A stretch of 64,000 nucleotides of DNA from Gardnerella vaginalis (GCA_946997215.1 CAMPUL010000005.1:11199-75198); one strand, 5' to 3'. Shown: positions 1 to 8,920, numbered from the stretch's first letter. Notes: generated from the sequence alone by a model not told the origin. Made by a program: numbers and translations.

Positions 1-433
1 GATTGCCAAGCATATGAAGAAAATCAGCTAATCGTATAACGTTTGCATAGACTTCGTCATCATCATCGCCAGCAACCGCAAAAGTCGCTATAAAAGAAGA
101 TGGGTCATTATTAACATCGCAAGCAAGTTTACCCAAAGTTACTGGATTGTTGGAAGAAACTAAAAGTGGAATACCAACGCTCATCGCTTCGGATCTAAAC
201 TCTGGAGTAACCATTGCTGCGTATGCTCCAGCATCTCTAGCAGCTTCCAATTGTCTTTTATCTACGCGATTTGCAGGAATAAAAAGACACCCAGGCTTAA
301 CATTCCTAACATCACACGCTAAAGACGTAATTGTTATTCCAGAAGCAAAAGATGGTATTACTTCAAAACCGTATTGTTGTGCAGCAAAACCAAGAGTTAC
401 TCTTGTTCTAGAAAATTCATCAACAGCATTCAT
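1..433 (-). CDS. murF: UDP-N-acetylmuramoyl-tripeptide--D-Ala-D-Ala ligase (MurF), N-terminal part
   Basis: Only the first 144 codons are in the window; the gene runs off the left edge. The ATG at 433 is the only in-frame start after a TAG, and a purine-rich GAGGGCGAG stretch precedes it. The visible part fits the substrate-binding N-terminal domain of Mur ligases (VKPGCLFIPANRVD, then AARDAGAYAAMV). MurF adds D-Ala-D-Ala to the UDP-MurNAc-tripeptide in the cytoplasm. The assignment to MurF rests mainly on position, 28 bp downstream of ftsI in the standard dcw order, and on a separate MurE at the other end of the window. The ATP-binding and C-terminal domains are not visible, so MurE-like identity cannot be fully excluded. 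Confidence 0.75.
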   Translation of the reverse strand, partial: MNAVDEFSRTRVTLGFAAQQYGFEVIPSFASGITITSLACDVRNVKPGCLFIPANRVDKRQLEAARDAGAYAAMVTPEFRSEAMSVGIPLLVSSNNPVTLGKLACDVNNDPSSFIATFAVAGDDDDEVYANVIRLADFLHMLGN

Positions 434-461
434 ACTCGCACTCGCCCTCGCTCGCTATCTA

Positions 462-2519
462 TTACCATTGTACAGCAATAGGATTGGTGCGAGGCGTCGA
501 TACTGGAACGTTGTACTTTTGCATTAGGAACTCGCCTATTGTTTTTATAATAGGCGCCGCAGTATAAACACCGAATGTACCTTCTGGATTGCTTAATGCT
601 ACAGTTATTGCAAAACGTGGATTATCTACAGGCAATATTGCTGCGCAATCTGCAACTGTAGAGCTAAGCGCTCCGCCAAATCCAGCAACTTCTGCAGTAC
701 CACTCTTTGCAGCAATTCGATATCCATTAACAGATATGTATCTACCGTAATATTCTGCAGTGGACTCCATAGCGTTTAACATTTGATCAGCAACGTGCTC
801 ATCCAACACCCTAGTGCCTTCTGGCCTTTTGCGCTCAGTAACTCTACCTTGAGGATCAATTACAGACTTGATAATCGATTGCTTAAGTCTTACGCCTTTA
901 TTTGCGATTGTTGATATAGCATTAGTGATTTGCAAAGCGTTTGTTGCATAACCCTGACCGAACAAAACAGTGTTTTGCTTACGACCATCCCACGCTTGCA
1001 CACTCGGGAACAAACCTTGAGATTCTCCTTGCAAGCCTAATCCAGTATATTGTCCAATTCCAAACTTAGACAAAAACTCATAACGCTTGTTATTTGGATA
1101 TTTTTCGCCAGCCATAATCAATCCAACGTTAGAAGATTCCTTCAAAATGCCTGCCAAAGTGAGTCTCATAACACCATGATTATGAGCGTCGTGGAAAAGC
1201 TGACCTTGCTTATCAATGCTTCCTGGAACAGCAAACTTATCTGATAACGAGCGCGCGCCCGTCTGAAGCATGCCTGCAACTGAGAAAACTTTACCAATGG
1301 AGCCTGGCTCAAACACTTGGCTAACAGCTTTAGAAACAGATGCTCTAGCTTCGGCAGAACCAGCTTTAATACTATCGCTATCTTCTAGAGCAACGATTTC
1401 TCCAGTGCGAATATCTTGAACAACAGCAACGCCCCATCCAGCTTTATACCTGTTAATGCCATCTAGAAGAACCTTCTTAACGTACCAATCTACATCGCTA
1501 TCAATAGTTAGCTTTATGTCGTTACCGTTTACAGCATCTTTATATTCGCTTACCGTTCCAGGAATTTTCTCATTTCCAACGTTATTTCCCTGATATTTTT
1601 GATAACCATCTTTACCAGTTAGAACCTTATCTTGAGAAAGCTCTAGTCCAGATTCGCCAATTTCTCCTCTTCTGCCCTTTGCTTCCTTGCGAGCGCTTTC
1701 TTCAGAGTCTTTAACGGAACCGATTAAAGCACCAAGAATAGGGCCACTCGAGTATACGCGTTCGCTACTGTTTTCTGCATAAACACAACCAGAAAGATTA
1801 AGCTTGTCTATTGCGCGCTTAACAGAAGGCTTAACATTTCTTTTAATAACAGCGTAACGTCCTACGCCTGCAATCTTGCCGCCTATTTCAACAGAACTCA
1901 TATGCAAAATAGGAGCCAAAAGACGCGCCACAGCAACAGCGCCAGTTCCTTCAACATCTTTGCCATTAATTGCATGACAATTCCCAGCAGTTTGCTTTGT
2001 GCAAGGAGTTGGCTTAAAAGACTGAGCGTTCATAGGGTCTGCGATTATGTTGTATCTTTCAACGCTTTGAGCTAAAACGGTACCGTTTGCGTCTAAAATA
2101 CGACCTCTACGAGCGAGTATTGGACGAGTTCTGCTACGTTCTGCCTGCGCCGCCTGAGCAGTAGAACGTGCATTGATTAACTGTATAAAGCTAAGCTTTA
2201 CTATTGCTATAGACGCAATAAACGCGAATATCATTGCAACAGCAATACACTTTTTTGCAAAAACCGTGTTTCGTATAACGCTAGTTTGAGCGCCATAACG
2301 TGCATTAGCTCCAGAAGAAGCATAACCAGAACCAGAACGCGCGGCATTACTGCCGTATGATCTGTACAACTTACTCGTATTGAATCTGCTCTTGCTGATT
2401 TTGCTCACTCTGCTTGTAATAGAGCGCAACTTTTTACCAGCAAGTTTGGCATAATACAATACTGTTTTCATTTTGCCTGAGTATTTGGCGAAACGTTGCT
2501 TGATTAGGCGGTTCATCAA
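462..2519 (-). CDS. ftsI: Penicillin-binding protein FtsI (septal peptidoglycan transpeptidase)
   Basis: A class B PBP of 685 residues that cross-links septal peptidoglycan with FtsW. A basic cytoplasmic tail of about 90 residues precedes one membrane segment (AVAMIFAFIASIAIVKLSFI). The PBP dimer domain follows, then the transpeptidase domain with all three motifs: SxxK as SIGK in FEPGSIGKVF, SxN as SSN in KESSNVGL, and KSG in AAKSGTAEVAG. Its start overlaps the stop of the upstream ftsL-like gene by 4 bp (ATGA), indicating translational coupling in the dcw operon. The long Ser/Arg/Tyr-rich N-tail is longer than in most FtsI proteins. No PASTA domains are seen. Confidence 0.95.
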   Translation of the reverse strand: MMNRLIKQRFAKYSGKMKTVLYYAKLAGKKLRSITSRVSKISKSRFNTSKLYRSYGSNAARSGSGYASSGANARYGAQTSVIRNTVFAKKCIAVAMIFAFIASIAIVKLSFIQLINARSTAQAAQAERSRTRPILARRGRILDANGTVLAQSVERYNIIADPMNAQSFKPTPCTKQTAGNCHAINGKDVEGTGAVAVARLLAPILHMSSVEIGGKIAGVGRYAVIKRNVKPSVKRAIDKLNLSGCVYAENSSERVYSSGPILGALIGSVKDSEESARKEAKGRRGEIGESGLELSQDKVLTGKDGYQKYQGNNVGNEKIPGTVSEYKDAVNGNDIKLTIDSDVDWYVKKVLLDGINRYKAGWGVAVVQDIRTGEIVALEDSDSIKAGSAEARASVSKAVSQVFEPGSIGKVFSVAGMLQTGARSLSDKFAVPGSIDKQGQLFHDAHNHGVMRLTLAGILKESSNVGLIMAGEKYPNNKRYEFLSKFGIGQYTGLGLQGESQGLFPSVQAWDGRKQNTVLFGQGYATNALQITNAISTIANKGVRLKQSIIKSVIDPQGRVTERKRPEGTRVLDEHVADQMLNAMESTAEYYGRYISVNGYRIAAKSGTAEVAGFGGALSSTVADCAAILPVDNPRFAITVALSNPEGTFGVYTAAPIIKTIGEFLMQKYNVPVSTPRTNPIAVQW

Positions 2520-3133
2520 TGTTTCTCCTTATTTTTTTGTTCTGGCTGTTGTTTAGTTTTGTCTGTTTTAGTTTGTTGTTGTTTAAGTTTTTGCTTTGCT
2601 TGCTCTTGCTGTGCTTTTTGAGCTTCAATAGCAGCTTGTTCTGCCTTCTTTTTGTTTGCATAAGCACTTAAATCAACTGTTATTGCTCCCTGTTGTGGAA
2701 TCATTCCCATATCTTGTGCTTTTGCTGGAAGATCCGCTTCTAGCGCATCTAACTTTGTTTGCGCAGCTTCCACATCTTGACGAAGCCTAGAGATACTTGA
2801 TTGAGTGGCAGCTTGTTCAAAAGATATCTCCGCCATTTTTGTGCGCAATAACAAAGACGTAGTAGGAGTAACAAAAAGGAAAATAACAACAATAATCAAG
2901 TTGAAAAGAGGAGCTTTACGAGTGTTACTCCACTCTATAACTCTATGTAAGTGATTCATTACTGTGTAAGACCTACGGTCAGAGGCACTAAACACTAATG
3001 GAATCGACTTTAAAACGCGATTTTGCCTTGAATTATTACCAGCTGCTTTCTCGTTTACTCGCCCAGCAGGAGCAGATGAACTGGCATAAGACGCAGCAAT
3101 CCTAGAAGCACGGTTTTTACTTGGCTTATCCAT
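2516..3133 (-). CDS. FtsL-like septum protein (membrane segment plus coiled coil)
   Basis: A 205-residue protein between rsmH and ftsI, the position of ftsL in dcw clusters. It has a basic N-terminal region of about 85 residues, one membrane helix (FNLIIVVIFLFVTPTTSLLL) and a coiled coil (SSISRLRQDVEAAQTKLDALEADL). The motif AQDMGMIPQQG is typical of FtsL/DivIC proteins, and a Lys/Gln-rich tail follows. It probably sits in the divisome beside FtsI. FtsL sequences diverge strongly, so topology and position carry the call. It overlaps rsmH by 1 bp and ftsI by 4 bp. Confidence 0.8.
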   Translation of the reverse strand: MDKPSKNRASRIAASYASSSAPAGRVNEKAAGNNSRQNRVLKSIPLVFSASDRRSYTVMNHLHRVIEWSNTRKAPLFNLIIVVIFLFVTPTTSLLLRTKMAEISFEQAATQSSISRLRQDVEAAQTKLDALEADLPAKAQDMGMIPQQGAITVDLSAYANKKKAEQAAIEAQKAQQEQAKQKLKQQQTKTDKTKQQPEQKNKEKH

Positions 3134-4203
3134 TAGAACCTGCCTCCTTTGCTGTTATTTACACCATTCGATTTAGCAGAAGAACGATGCGAAGATGAAT
3201 CTTCTCCTTGAGCAATAGCTGTAAAGTCTTTAATCCACCTATCTGGAATATCTCTAATAAGCTCCACTGCGCGTAAGCGAACAGAAGAAGACCTTGTATT
3301 ATTTGCAATTTCTTCTTTAGATGCTTTAATAGCTCCGCGAGTTAAAGACTTAAAGAAAGGTTTTGCACTTTGCGGAATAATTGGCATATTTGCTGGAACA
3401 TCTACTTCTAAGCCTTTATTCATAAAACGCTTAACTGTAATATCTTCCAAAGAATGATAAGACTCAACAACAATTCTGCCGCCGTTATTTAAGCGCAAAG
3501 CAAGCTTTGGCAGAGTCCTAGAAAGCTTATCTAGCTCTCCATTAACTTCGATTCTAAGAGCTTGAAAAACTCGTTTAGCTGGATTTCCTGGAGCACGATG
3601 AGCACGCGGAATAACATGATCCACTAAATCAACAAGTTGACCAGACGTTTTTATTGGATTCTCTTGTCTAACTTGCACTATTTTTCTTGCGATTGGCCCA
3701 GAAAAACGTTCTTGACCATACTCACGGAATATTTGAGCAAGACTGGATGCACTATAAGTAGCAAGAATGGTTTCAGCAGTAACACTTTGAGTTGTATCCA
3801 TACGCATATCTAAGGCTGTGTTATGAGAATAAGAAAATCCTCTATCTTCCTCGTCTATTTGCAAACTAGAAAGACCCAAGTCCATAAACGCTGCGTCAAT
3901 CTTATCGATTTCTAAATCTTCAAGAACTTTGTCAACTTCATCAAATGCAGCATGCACTGGAATAAAACGATTCTCTAAGCCTTCGTCGCGCATTCTTTTT
4001 GTCGCCAAGCCAAGAGCTTCACTATCTCTATCTATTCCAATAAGAGTTGCAAGTGGAGCAGCTTTAAGAAAAGCTGTTGCATGACCCGCAAGCCCAAGAG
4101 TGCAATCAACAACAATAGAATCTTTGTTGTCTAATGCTGGAGAAACAAGATTTACACAGTCTTCCAACAGAACTGGCGCATGAATTGTAGATAAATCTTT
4201 CAT
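3133..4203 (-). CDS. rsmH: 16S rRNA (cytosine-1402-N4)-methyltransferase RsmH (MraW)
   Basis: 356 residues. It methylates N4 of C1402 in the 16S rRNA P site using S-adenosylmethionine. The N-terminal HAPVLLEDCVNLVSP and the SAM motif VDCTLGLAGHATAFL are diagnostic. FMDLGLSSLQIDEEDRGFSY and NPAKRVFQALRIEVNGEL are the other family signatures, and RIVVESYHSLEDITVKRF lies near the C-terminus. The start overlaps the mraZ stop by 4 bp (ATGA) and the end overlaps the ftsL-like gene by 1 bp. A Ser/Asn-rich tail extends beyond the usual C-terminus. Confidence 0.96.
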   Translation of the reverse strand: MKDLSTIHAPVLLEDCVNLVSPALDNKDSIVVDCTLGLAGHATAFLKAAPLATLIGIDRDSEALGLATKRMRDEGLENRFIPVHAAFDEVDKVLEDLEIDKIDAAFMDLGLSSLQIDEEDRGFSYSHNTALDMRMDTTQSVTAETILATYSASSLAQIFREYGQERFSGPIARKIVQVRQENPIKTSGQLVDLVDHVIPRAHRAPGNPAKRVFQALRIEVNGELDKLSRTLPKLALRLNNGGRIVVESYHSLEDITVKRFMNKGLEVDVPANMPIIPQSAKPFFKSLTRGAIKASKEEIANNTRSSSVRLRAVELIRDIPDRWIKDFTAIAQGEDSSSHRSSAKSNGVNNSKGGRF

Positions 4204-4979
4204 TGTGCCACCGCCGGAAGAACATCATTTGCAATATCTGCATAATCTTGCTCTTTATCTGCAAGATAATTGTTCCAAGCAGATTTGTTCCATATTTCTG
4301 CGCGAGTTCCAACACCAATTACAACAATCTCATCTCCAAGATTTGCATAATCCCTTAGCATTGGAGGCACTACTATACGACCTTGCTTATCTGGCTCCTG
4401 ATCAACGGCACCAGAAAGAAAGACTCTAAGGTAGTCTCTTGCAGACTTATTACTCATAGATGTGAGCTGAATCTGAGTTGTAATACGCTCAAACTCTTGC
4501 ATTGGAAGAACATAAACGCATCGCTCTTGTCCGCGAGCCATAACAAAACCATCACCCAACTGGGATCTGAATTTTGCAGGTAAAGCAACACGACCCTTTG
4601 CATCTATTTTTGGAGAATAAGTTCCAAGAAGTATCGGATTCTTTACGTGATTATTAGCCTGACTTTGCAAATTATTAGCACCAAAAACCGCATCTTGAGG
4701 CAAAGGAGTGGATGTAAAAGCCGAAGACGTAGGTTGAGGTTGCATAACAGGCTGCATAACAGGCATTTGAGGCATTTGCTGCGCTTGATACATTTGCGGC
4801 ATTTGCGGCATCACATAATAAGGCTGAGCGTACGCTTGAGAATTTTGCATTGGCATATGCGCATCTTGAGCATTAGCTTGAGCCGTATTTTGAGAATCAT
4901 AACCAGATGGATTTTGAGCATGCTTAAAGGAGGAATTGGCTTTATCTTGCGCATTTGCGCCAGCATTATTACTAGCCAT
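4200..4979 (-). CDS. mraZ: Transcriptional regulator MraZ with long N-terminal extension
   Basis: 259 residues, whereas MraZ is usually about 140-170. The double AbrB-like DNA-binding unit starts near residue 117 (LLGTYSPKIDAKGRVALPAK), and the second repeat contains DKQGRIVVPPMLRDYA. The first ~115 residues are a low-complexity extension rich in Gln, Met, Pro, Asn and Ala (PQMPQMYQAQQMPQMPVMQ). A strong ribosome site AAAGGAGGT lies 6-7 nt before the ATG at 4979, so the extension is very probably translated. MraZ represses its own dcw operon by binding repeated TGGGN-like boxes, and such boxes lie just upstream at 5026-5060. Confidence 0.95.
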   Translation of the reverse strand: MASNNAGANAQDKANSSFKHAQNPSGYDSQNTAQANAQDAHMPMQNSQAYAQPYYVMPQMPQMYQAQQMPQMPVMQPVMQPQPTSSAFTSTPLPQDAVFGANNLQSQANNHVKNPILLGTYSPKIDAKGRVALPAKFRSQLGDGFVMARGQERCVYVLPMQEFERITTQIQLTSMSNKSARDYLRVFLSGAVDQEPDKQGRIVVPPMLRDYANLGDEIVVIGVGTRAEIWNKSAWNNYLADKEQDYADIANDVLPAVAQ

Positions 4980-5025
4980 AAATCCACCTCCTTTTCAACA
5001 TGCAATATGCCACTTGCACATCATT

Positions 5026-5060
5026 CACCATTTTACCCCATTTCTCACCAAAAATCCCCA
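5026..5060 (-). promoter_or_regulatory. MraZ box: four TGGKG units at 10-bp period
   Basis: Read on the minus strand there are four pentamers, TGGGG, TGGTG, TGGGG and TGGTG. They occupy 5056-5060, 5046-5050, 5036-5040 and 5026-5030, each separated by exactly 5 nt of AT-rich spacer. MraZ is known to bind repeated TGGGN-type motifs with 5-nt spacers upstream of mraZ, so this array is the expected autoregulatory operator. It lies between the predicted -10 (5076-5081) and the mraZ start (4979), where bound MraZ would block transcription. Confidence 0.85.
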
Positions 5061-5075
5061 CTTTTTTGTAAAAAA

Positions 5076-5104
5076 ATAATATTTTTTTTAACTCAGATTG
5101 GAAA
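5076..5104 (-). promoter_or_regulatory. Predicted promoter of the mraZ/dcw operon
   Basis: On the minus strand TTTCCA (5099-5104) and TATTAT (5076-5081) are separated by 17 nt, in a very AT-rich stretch. Transcription would start near 5068, directly before the MraZ box array. The -35 is a weak match. Confidence 0.5.
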
Positions 5105-5106
5105 CA

Positions 5107-5135
5107 TGCAACGTGTATTAGCCTCGAGGTATACT
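5107..5135 (+). promoter_or_regulatory. Possible helD promoter
   Basis: TGCAAC (5107-5112), a 17-nt spacer and TATACT (5130-5135) lie 45 bp before the helD ATG. The -10 is good and the -35 is poor. It is back-to-back with the mraZ promoter. Confidence 0.35.
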
Positions 5136-5179
5136 TAAACGCCTAGTTTTAGCCCAACTTTTAAGAAGAACGGACACAA

Positions 5180-7456
5180 ATGTCTACGTACTCCTCACAA
5201 CTCAGCGAAGAACAACAAGCGGTTGATTGCGCTTACAGTCGATTAGATAACTTGCGTTCAACAATCCGCACAAGGCTTGATTCTGTACGCGCTGCAGGCT
5301 CGCATGGCTCACCAACTCAGCGAACAGAACGAGATTCTTTTGCAACAATGTACGAAGATCGTTTAACGCAACTTAGAGCTGTAGAAGATAGACTTGTGTT
5401 TGGCAGACTAGACGACCAAGAAGGCATAAGACGTTACATTGGAAGAATCGGTTTACTAAGCGAAAATCACGACCCAATCTTAACTGATTGGAGAGCAGAA
5501 GCAGCCAGACCATTCTACGAAGCAACTCCTTCAAATCATGGAAACATTGTTATGCGTAGGCACATAACTCTTAAATTCCGAGAAGTTGTAGGAGTTGAAG
5601 ACGAGATTCTAGATATTCATTCAGACGAGGTAAACAAAGCGTCTAAGCAAGGAACACTTACTGGCGAAGGCGCATTGCTTGCTTCTCTAGGTTCTCGTAG
5701 AACTGGAAAAATGACGGATATTGTTGCAACTATTCAGGCAGAACAAGACCGCATTATTCGCGCTCCTTTAGACCGTACAATTGTTGTTCAAGGCGGACCT
5801 GGCACAGGCAAAACTGCAGTAGCTTTGCACAGAGCAGCGTACTTGCTCTATACACACCGTAGAAAGCTTGAAAGATCAGGCGTTTTGATTGTAGGACCAA
5901 GCTCTGCATTCTTAAGATACATAGATCAAGTTTTGCCATCTTTGGGTGAAACTGGTGTTGTTAGCAGAACTATAGCGGATCTAATCCCAAATATTCATGC
6001 AACAGTGCAAGACACTCCTCATGCAGCAAAACTGAAGGGAATGTACCGCATGAAAAACGTTATTCAAAACGCTATTTGCGCAAGAATACGCGTTCCTAAA
6101 GATTTGCCAACACTACGCATAAATGGTTTTGCTGTGCAATTAAAAAAGGAAGATATAGAGCTTGCACAATTAGACGCTCAGCGCACGCACCAGCCTCATA
6201 ACCAGGCTCGTAAAACCTTTGTAAAGTCAGTTATAAGTTCGCTTAGAAACAGGTATCTAGAACAACTTGATTATGTTCCTTCTCAAGCAGAAATATCCGA
6301 TATTACTTCGCAACTTAGAATGGAAAATAAGCTCAAGATTACATTAAATCTTGCTTGGCTACCTATGAATGCCAATTGGCTTATAGACCAACTCTTTTCT
6401 AAACCTGAACAGCTTCGCATATATGCTCCTTGGTTAAGTGAAAATGATATTCGTGCATTAATTAGACCAAAAGGAAGTCCTTTAACTCAGTCCGACATCC
6501 CACTTCTTGACGAAGCTATAGAGCTTTTAGGCCCAGATCCAAAGATCGAAGCACAAAACGCTGCTCTCGCTCGTAAAAAACTTGAAGAACAGCAATATGC
6601 TTCCGATACTCTTGCACAAAATGGCATAGGAAATGGCATTGTTACCGCAGATATGCTTATTGAGAATATTCAAGGTAACGATGCAAGTATGGTTGCAAAT
6701 CTTGCAGCGTCTGATAGAGAATGGACTTATGGTCATGTTGTTGTAGATGAAGCACAAGAGCTTACTGCAATGGATTGGCGAATGCTAATACGCAGATGCC
6801 CTTCGCGCTCATTTACCATTGTTGGAGATGTTGCACAAACCTCCTCTTTGGGTGGTACACATAGTTGGCAAAAAAACATGAGCTCATTGTTTGGAAATGA
6901 CAACTGGGATCTTTATGAGCTAACAATTAACTACCGTAATCCTAGAGAAGTTTCTGAGGCTGCAGGAAAAGTGGCAGATAATTCTGGCTTATATATATCA
7001 ACAGTTAATGCAGTTAGATCCGTTCCCGATTCGCTTGTTACGCATACGGTTCAGAATCAAAATGAGCTTAATAATATGCTTGCTAAATATTGCATTGATC
7101 TATTTAACGAATTTGTTTCCGAAGACGGAAGTGGGCGCGTAGCAATTATTGTTCCTCAAGAACTAATAGAGCATGCAAACAAAATCGTTAAAAATACTCT
7201 TAGCAAGAATCTTCCACCTAAGGAATATGCACGCATAATTCAGCAAAACTTTGACGATAGCCAAATTAGCGTTTGCAGTGCGGAAGATGTTAAGGGATTG
7301 GAATACGATGCGATAATCCTAATGCAACCTTCTGCTATAGAACAAGAAGCAGCATCCAGACTTAGCGCAGCGGCAAATCTATACGTTGCAATGACAAGGC
7401 CAACACAGCGCCTTGTTGTCTTGCGCACACAAGACGACGCTAATTTTTCAAAGTAA
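5180..7456 (+). CDS. helD: HelD-family UvrD-like helicase (RNA polymerase recycling factor)
   Basis: 758 residues of superfamily 1. The N-terminal coiled coil (residues about 5-80) and the signature YIGRIGL...DWRAEAARPFYEA identify the HelD branch, not UvrD/PcrA. Walker A is GGPGTGKTAVALHRAA at about 205-220. Walker B is VVVDEAQEL. Motif IV is YRNPREVSEAA, and the late motifs are VKGLEYDAIIL and LYVAMTRPTQRL. In Gram-positive bacteria HelD binds stalled RNA polymerase and frees it from nucleic acid by ATP hydrolysis. It is monocistronic, divergent from the dcw operon and convergent with nrdR. Confidence 0.88.
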   Translation: MSTYSSQLSEEQQAVDCAYSRLDNLRSTIRTRLDSVRAAGSHGSPTQRTERDSFATMYEDRLTQLRAVEDRLVFGRLDDQEGIRRYIGRIGLLSENHDPILTDWRAEAARPFYEATPSNHGNIVMRRHITLKFREVVGVEDEILDIHSDEVNKASKQGTLTGEGALLASLGSRRTGKMTDIVATIQAEQDRIIRAPLDRTIVVQGGPGTGKTAVALHRAAYLLYTHRRKLERSGVLIVGPSSAFLRYIDQVLPSLGETGVVSRTIADLIPNIHATVQDTPHAAKLKGMYRMKNVIQNAICARIRVPKDLPTLRINGFAVQLKKEDIELAQLDAQRTHQPHNQARKTFVKSVISSLRNRYLEQLDYVPSQAEISDITSQLRMENKLKITLNLAWLPMNANWLIDQLFSKPEQLRIYAPWLSENDIRALIRPKGSPLTQSDIPLLDEAIELLGPDPKIEAQNAALARKKLEEQQYASDTLAQNGIGNGIVTADMLIENIQGNDASMVANLAASDREWTYGHVVVDEAQELTAMDWRMLIRRCPSRSFTIVGDVAQTSSLGGTHSWQKNMSSLFGNDNWDLYELTINYRNPREVSEAAGKVADNSGLYISTVNAVRSVPDSLVTHTVQNQNELNNMLAKYCIDLFNEFVSEDGSGRVAIIVPQELIEHANKIVKNTLSKNLPPKEYARIIQQNFDDSQISVCSAEDVKGLEYDAIILMQPSAIEQEAASRLSAAANLYVAMTRPTQRLVVLRTQDDANFSK

Positions 7457-7506
7457 TAATCACAAAGTAACAGTACTGAGTAAACCCAACTATTAACAAC
7501 CTTGTT

Positions 7507-7539
7507 ATTTGTTTGACCCTTTAATTGGGTCAAACAAAT
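7507..7539. terminator. Bidirectional hairpin between helD and nrdR
   Basis: A perfect 13-bp inverted repeat (7507-7519 with 7527-7539) around a 7-nt loop, between two convergent genes. There is no long T run on either side, so its strength as an intrinsic terminator is uncertain. Confidence 0.6.
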
Positions 7540-7702
7540 CAGGTTATCCCTCACACTATAACCACATTTATTCTAAGACTCAACGATTCGCTAACAAATG
7601 GCAAATCAACATTTACACAAACTCAAATACTCAAACTTATACTTATTTAGCAATATTCACAAAGCGTTCACTCAATGTAAAACGTTGTAAAACGTTGCAC
7701 AA

Positions 7703-8149
7703 TTACTTACTTTTCTTAAGATCTTCTATTGCACGCTCAAAATCTTTCAAACCAGTAAAATTCTGATATACGCTAGCAAAACGAAGATACGCCACCTCGT
7801 CTAATTCGCGCAACGGCTTTAATATTGCTTTTCCAACATCTTCGGATGTGATTTGAGCTAATCCACGAGCGCGTAAATCAGCTTCCACTTCCATTCCAAG
7901 AGCCTTTAACTCCTCAGAATCTATTGGTCTACCCTGGCAAGCTTTTCCAACACCAGCAACCACTTTTGCTCTATCGAAAGGTTCCACAGAACCAGAACGC
8001 TTCATAACAAGCAATTGCGTAGTTTCTACCGTTGTAAAACGATTGCCACACATCTGACACTCACGCCTACGACGGATTGAATATCCGTCCTCGCTAATTC
8101 TAGTGTCAATAACCTTAGTATCAGGATTCTTACAAAAAGGACAATGCAT
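7703..8149 (-). CDS. nrdR: Transcriptional repressor NrdR
   Basis: 148 residues, the usual length. A zinc ribbon (CPFC at 3-6, CQMCG at 31-35, with IRRRREC between) is followed by the ATP-cone domain ([19 protein letters not shown]). NrdR senses dATP/ATP and represses ribonucleotide reductase genes by binding paired NrdR boxes. Two such boxes are found upstream of nrdD at 27254-27301. The order nrdR, LysM protein, divergent lexA is the same as in mycobacteria, with one small extra open frame (8201-8425) in between here. Confidence 0.97.
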   Translation of the reverse strand: MHCPFCKNPDTKVIDTRISEDGYSIRRRRECQMCGNRFTTVETTQLLVMKRSGSVEPFDRAKVVAGVGKACQGRPIDSEELKALGMEVEADLRARGLAQITSEDVGKAILKPLRELDEVAYLRFASVYQNFTGLKDFERAIEDLKKSK

Positions 8150-8200
8150 ATATACAGCATACTAAAAATTAATTGAATATGTTATATATATTTCAATATT

Positions 8201-8425
8201 TTATATAAATAAATCGATTTTTTCATATTTTTCCTCGTATATTTTATAAAATTTATTACAAAACACTCGAATAGATGGATATATAGATACATCCATAACA
8301 ACAAGTGGTTCAACAATTGGTTTAACGCTTAAATCATGACAACTACAACATGCAAAATCATCACAATAATATAGTGTAAACAAATCATATGAATCTGACG
8401 AATTATATTCATAATTTGGACTCAT
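8201..8425 (-). CDS. Small Cys-containing hypothetical protein
   Basis: A 74-codon frame in AT-rich DNA between the LysM gene and nrdR. GGAG lies about 6 nt before the ATG at 8425, a plausible ribosome site. The product is acidic and Tyr-rich with a cluster of cysteines (YYCDDFACCSCHDL), and no family was recognised. It lies in the same direction as its neighbours and could be co-transcribed. The AT-rich composition and lack of recognisable domains mean it may be a chance frame. Confidence 0.35.
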   Translation of the reverse strand: MSPNYEYNSSDSYDLFTLYYCDDFACCSCHDLSVKPIVEPLVVMDVSIYPSIRVFCNKFYKIYEEKYEKIDLFI

Positions 8426-8461
8426 GAATACTCCATTCTAATAATATTTGTAATAATAAAA

Positions 8462-8824
8462 TTAGTTGTCAATAAAAGGTACTCGTATAGACTGCCCTAC
8501 TTCTAAATCTGGAGACTCAAGATTATTTAATTGCATAAGGTAATCAACAGAATCAGAAATATTGCCATTTTTATCTGTTATGGATTTTGCATAACTCCAC
8601 AATGTATCTCCAGGGCGAACTGTATACGTTATAAAGGATTTTGATACGGCTGAAACAGCTGGCTTTGGCATAAAAATAATCCAAGCAAAGCAAACTAACG
8701 CAGAAAAAACTATAAAACGCATAAATAATTTATTTTTGCGTTTTTTGTAACTCTTATTAGTCAAAACAGCACGATTTGGTGTTGAATAATTAACGCCATC
8801 AAAAGAGTTCAACTTCTTATACAT
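8462..8824 (-). CDS. LysM-domain membrane protein, probable SOS division suppressor (YneA/ChiZ-like)
   Basis: 120 residues: a basic N-terminus, one membrane segment (FMRFIVFSALVCFAWIIFM) and an extracytoplasmic LysM domain (YTVRPGDTLWSYAKSI ... LEVGQSIRVP). Small single-pass LysM proteins transcribed divergently from lexA are SOS-induced division inhibitors in Bacillus (YneA) and lie at the same place in mycobacteria (Rv2719c/ChiZ). Position and architecture support the same role here; the specific function is inference. A purine-rich AAAGGA precedes the ATG. SOS boxes lie in the shared lexA intergenic region. Confidence 0.8.
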   Translation of the reverse strand: MYKKLNSFDGVNYSTPNRAVLTNKSYKKRKNKLFMRFIVFSALVCFAWIIFMPKPAVSAVSKSFITYTVRPGDTLWSYAKSITDKNGNISDSVDYLMQLNNLESPDLEVGQSIRVPFIDN

Positions 8825-8852
8825 AACTATCCTTTCTTACGTTTTAATTGAC

Positions 8853-8868
8853 ATGAACATTTGTTCTA
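8853..8868. promoter_or_regulatory. LexA (SOS) box 1, LysM-gene side
   Basis: ATGAACATTTGTTCTA matches the Gram-positive SOS palindrome CGAAC-N4-GTTCG at the central GAAC-N4-GTTC core. It lies about 30 bp upstream of the LysM gene start, where LexA would block that gene. Confidence 0.65.
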
Positions 8869-8920
8869 TCGAACAAGTGTATTAATCTTGACACATTTGT
8901 TCTAAAGATGCAACGGCGTG

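Noticed and set aside
1..433. Reading the left-edge gene as MurE
   Set aside because: The dcw order places murF after ftsI, and a separate MurE is present at 62250. Only the N-terminal domain is visible, so this is recorded as a caution.
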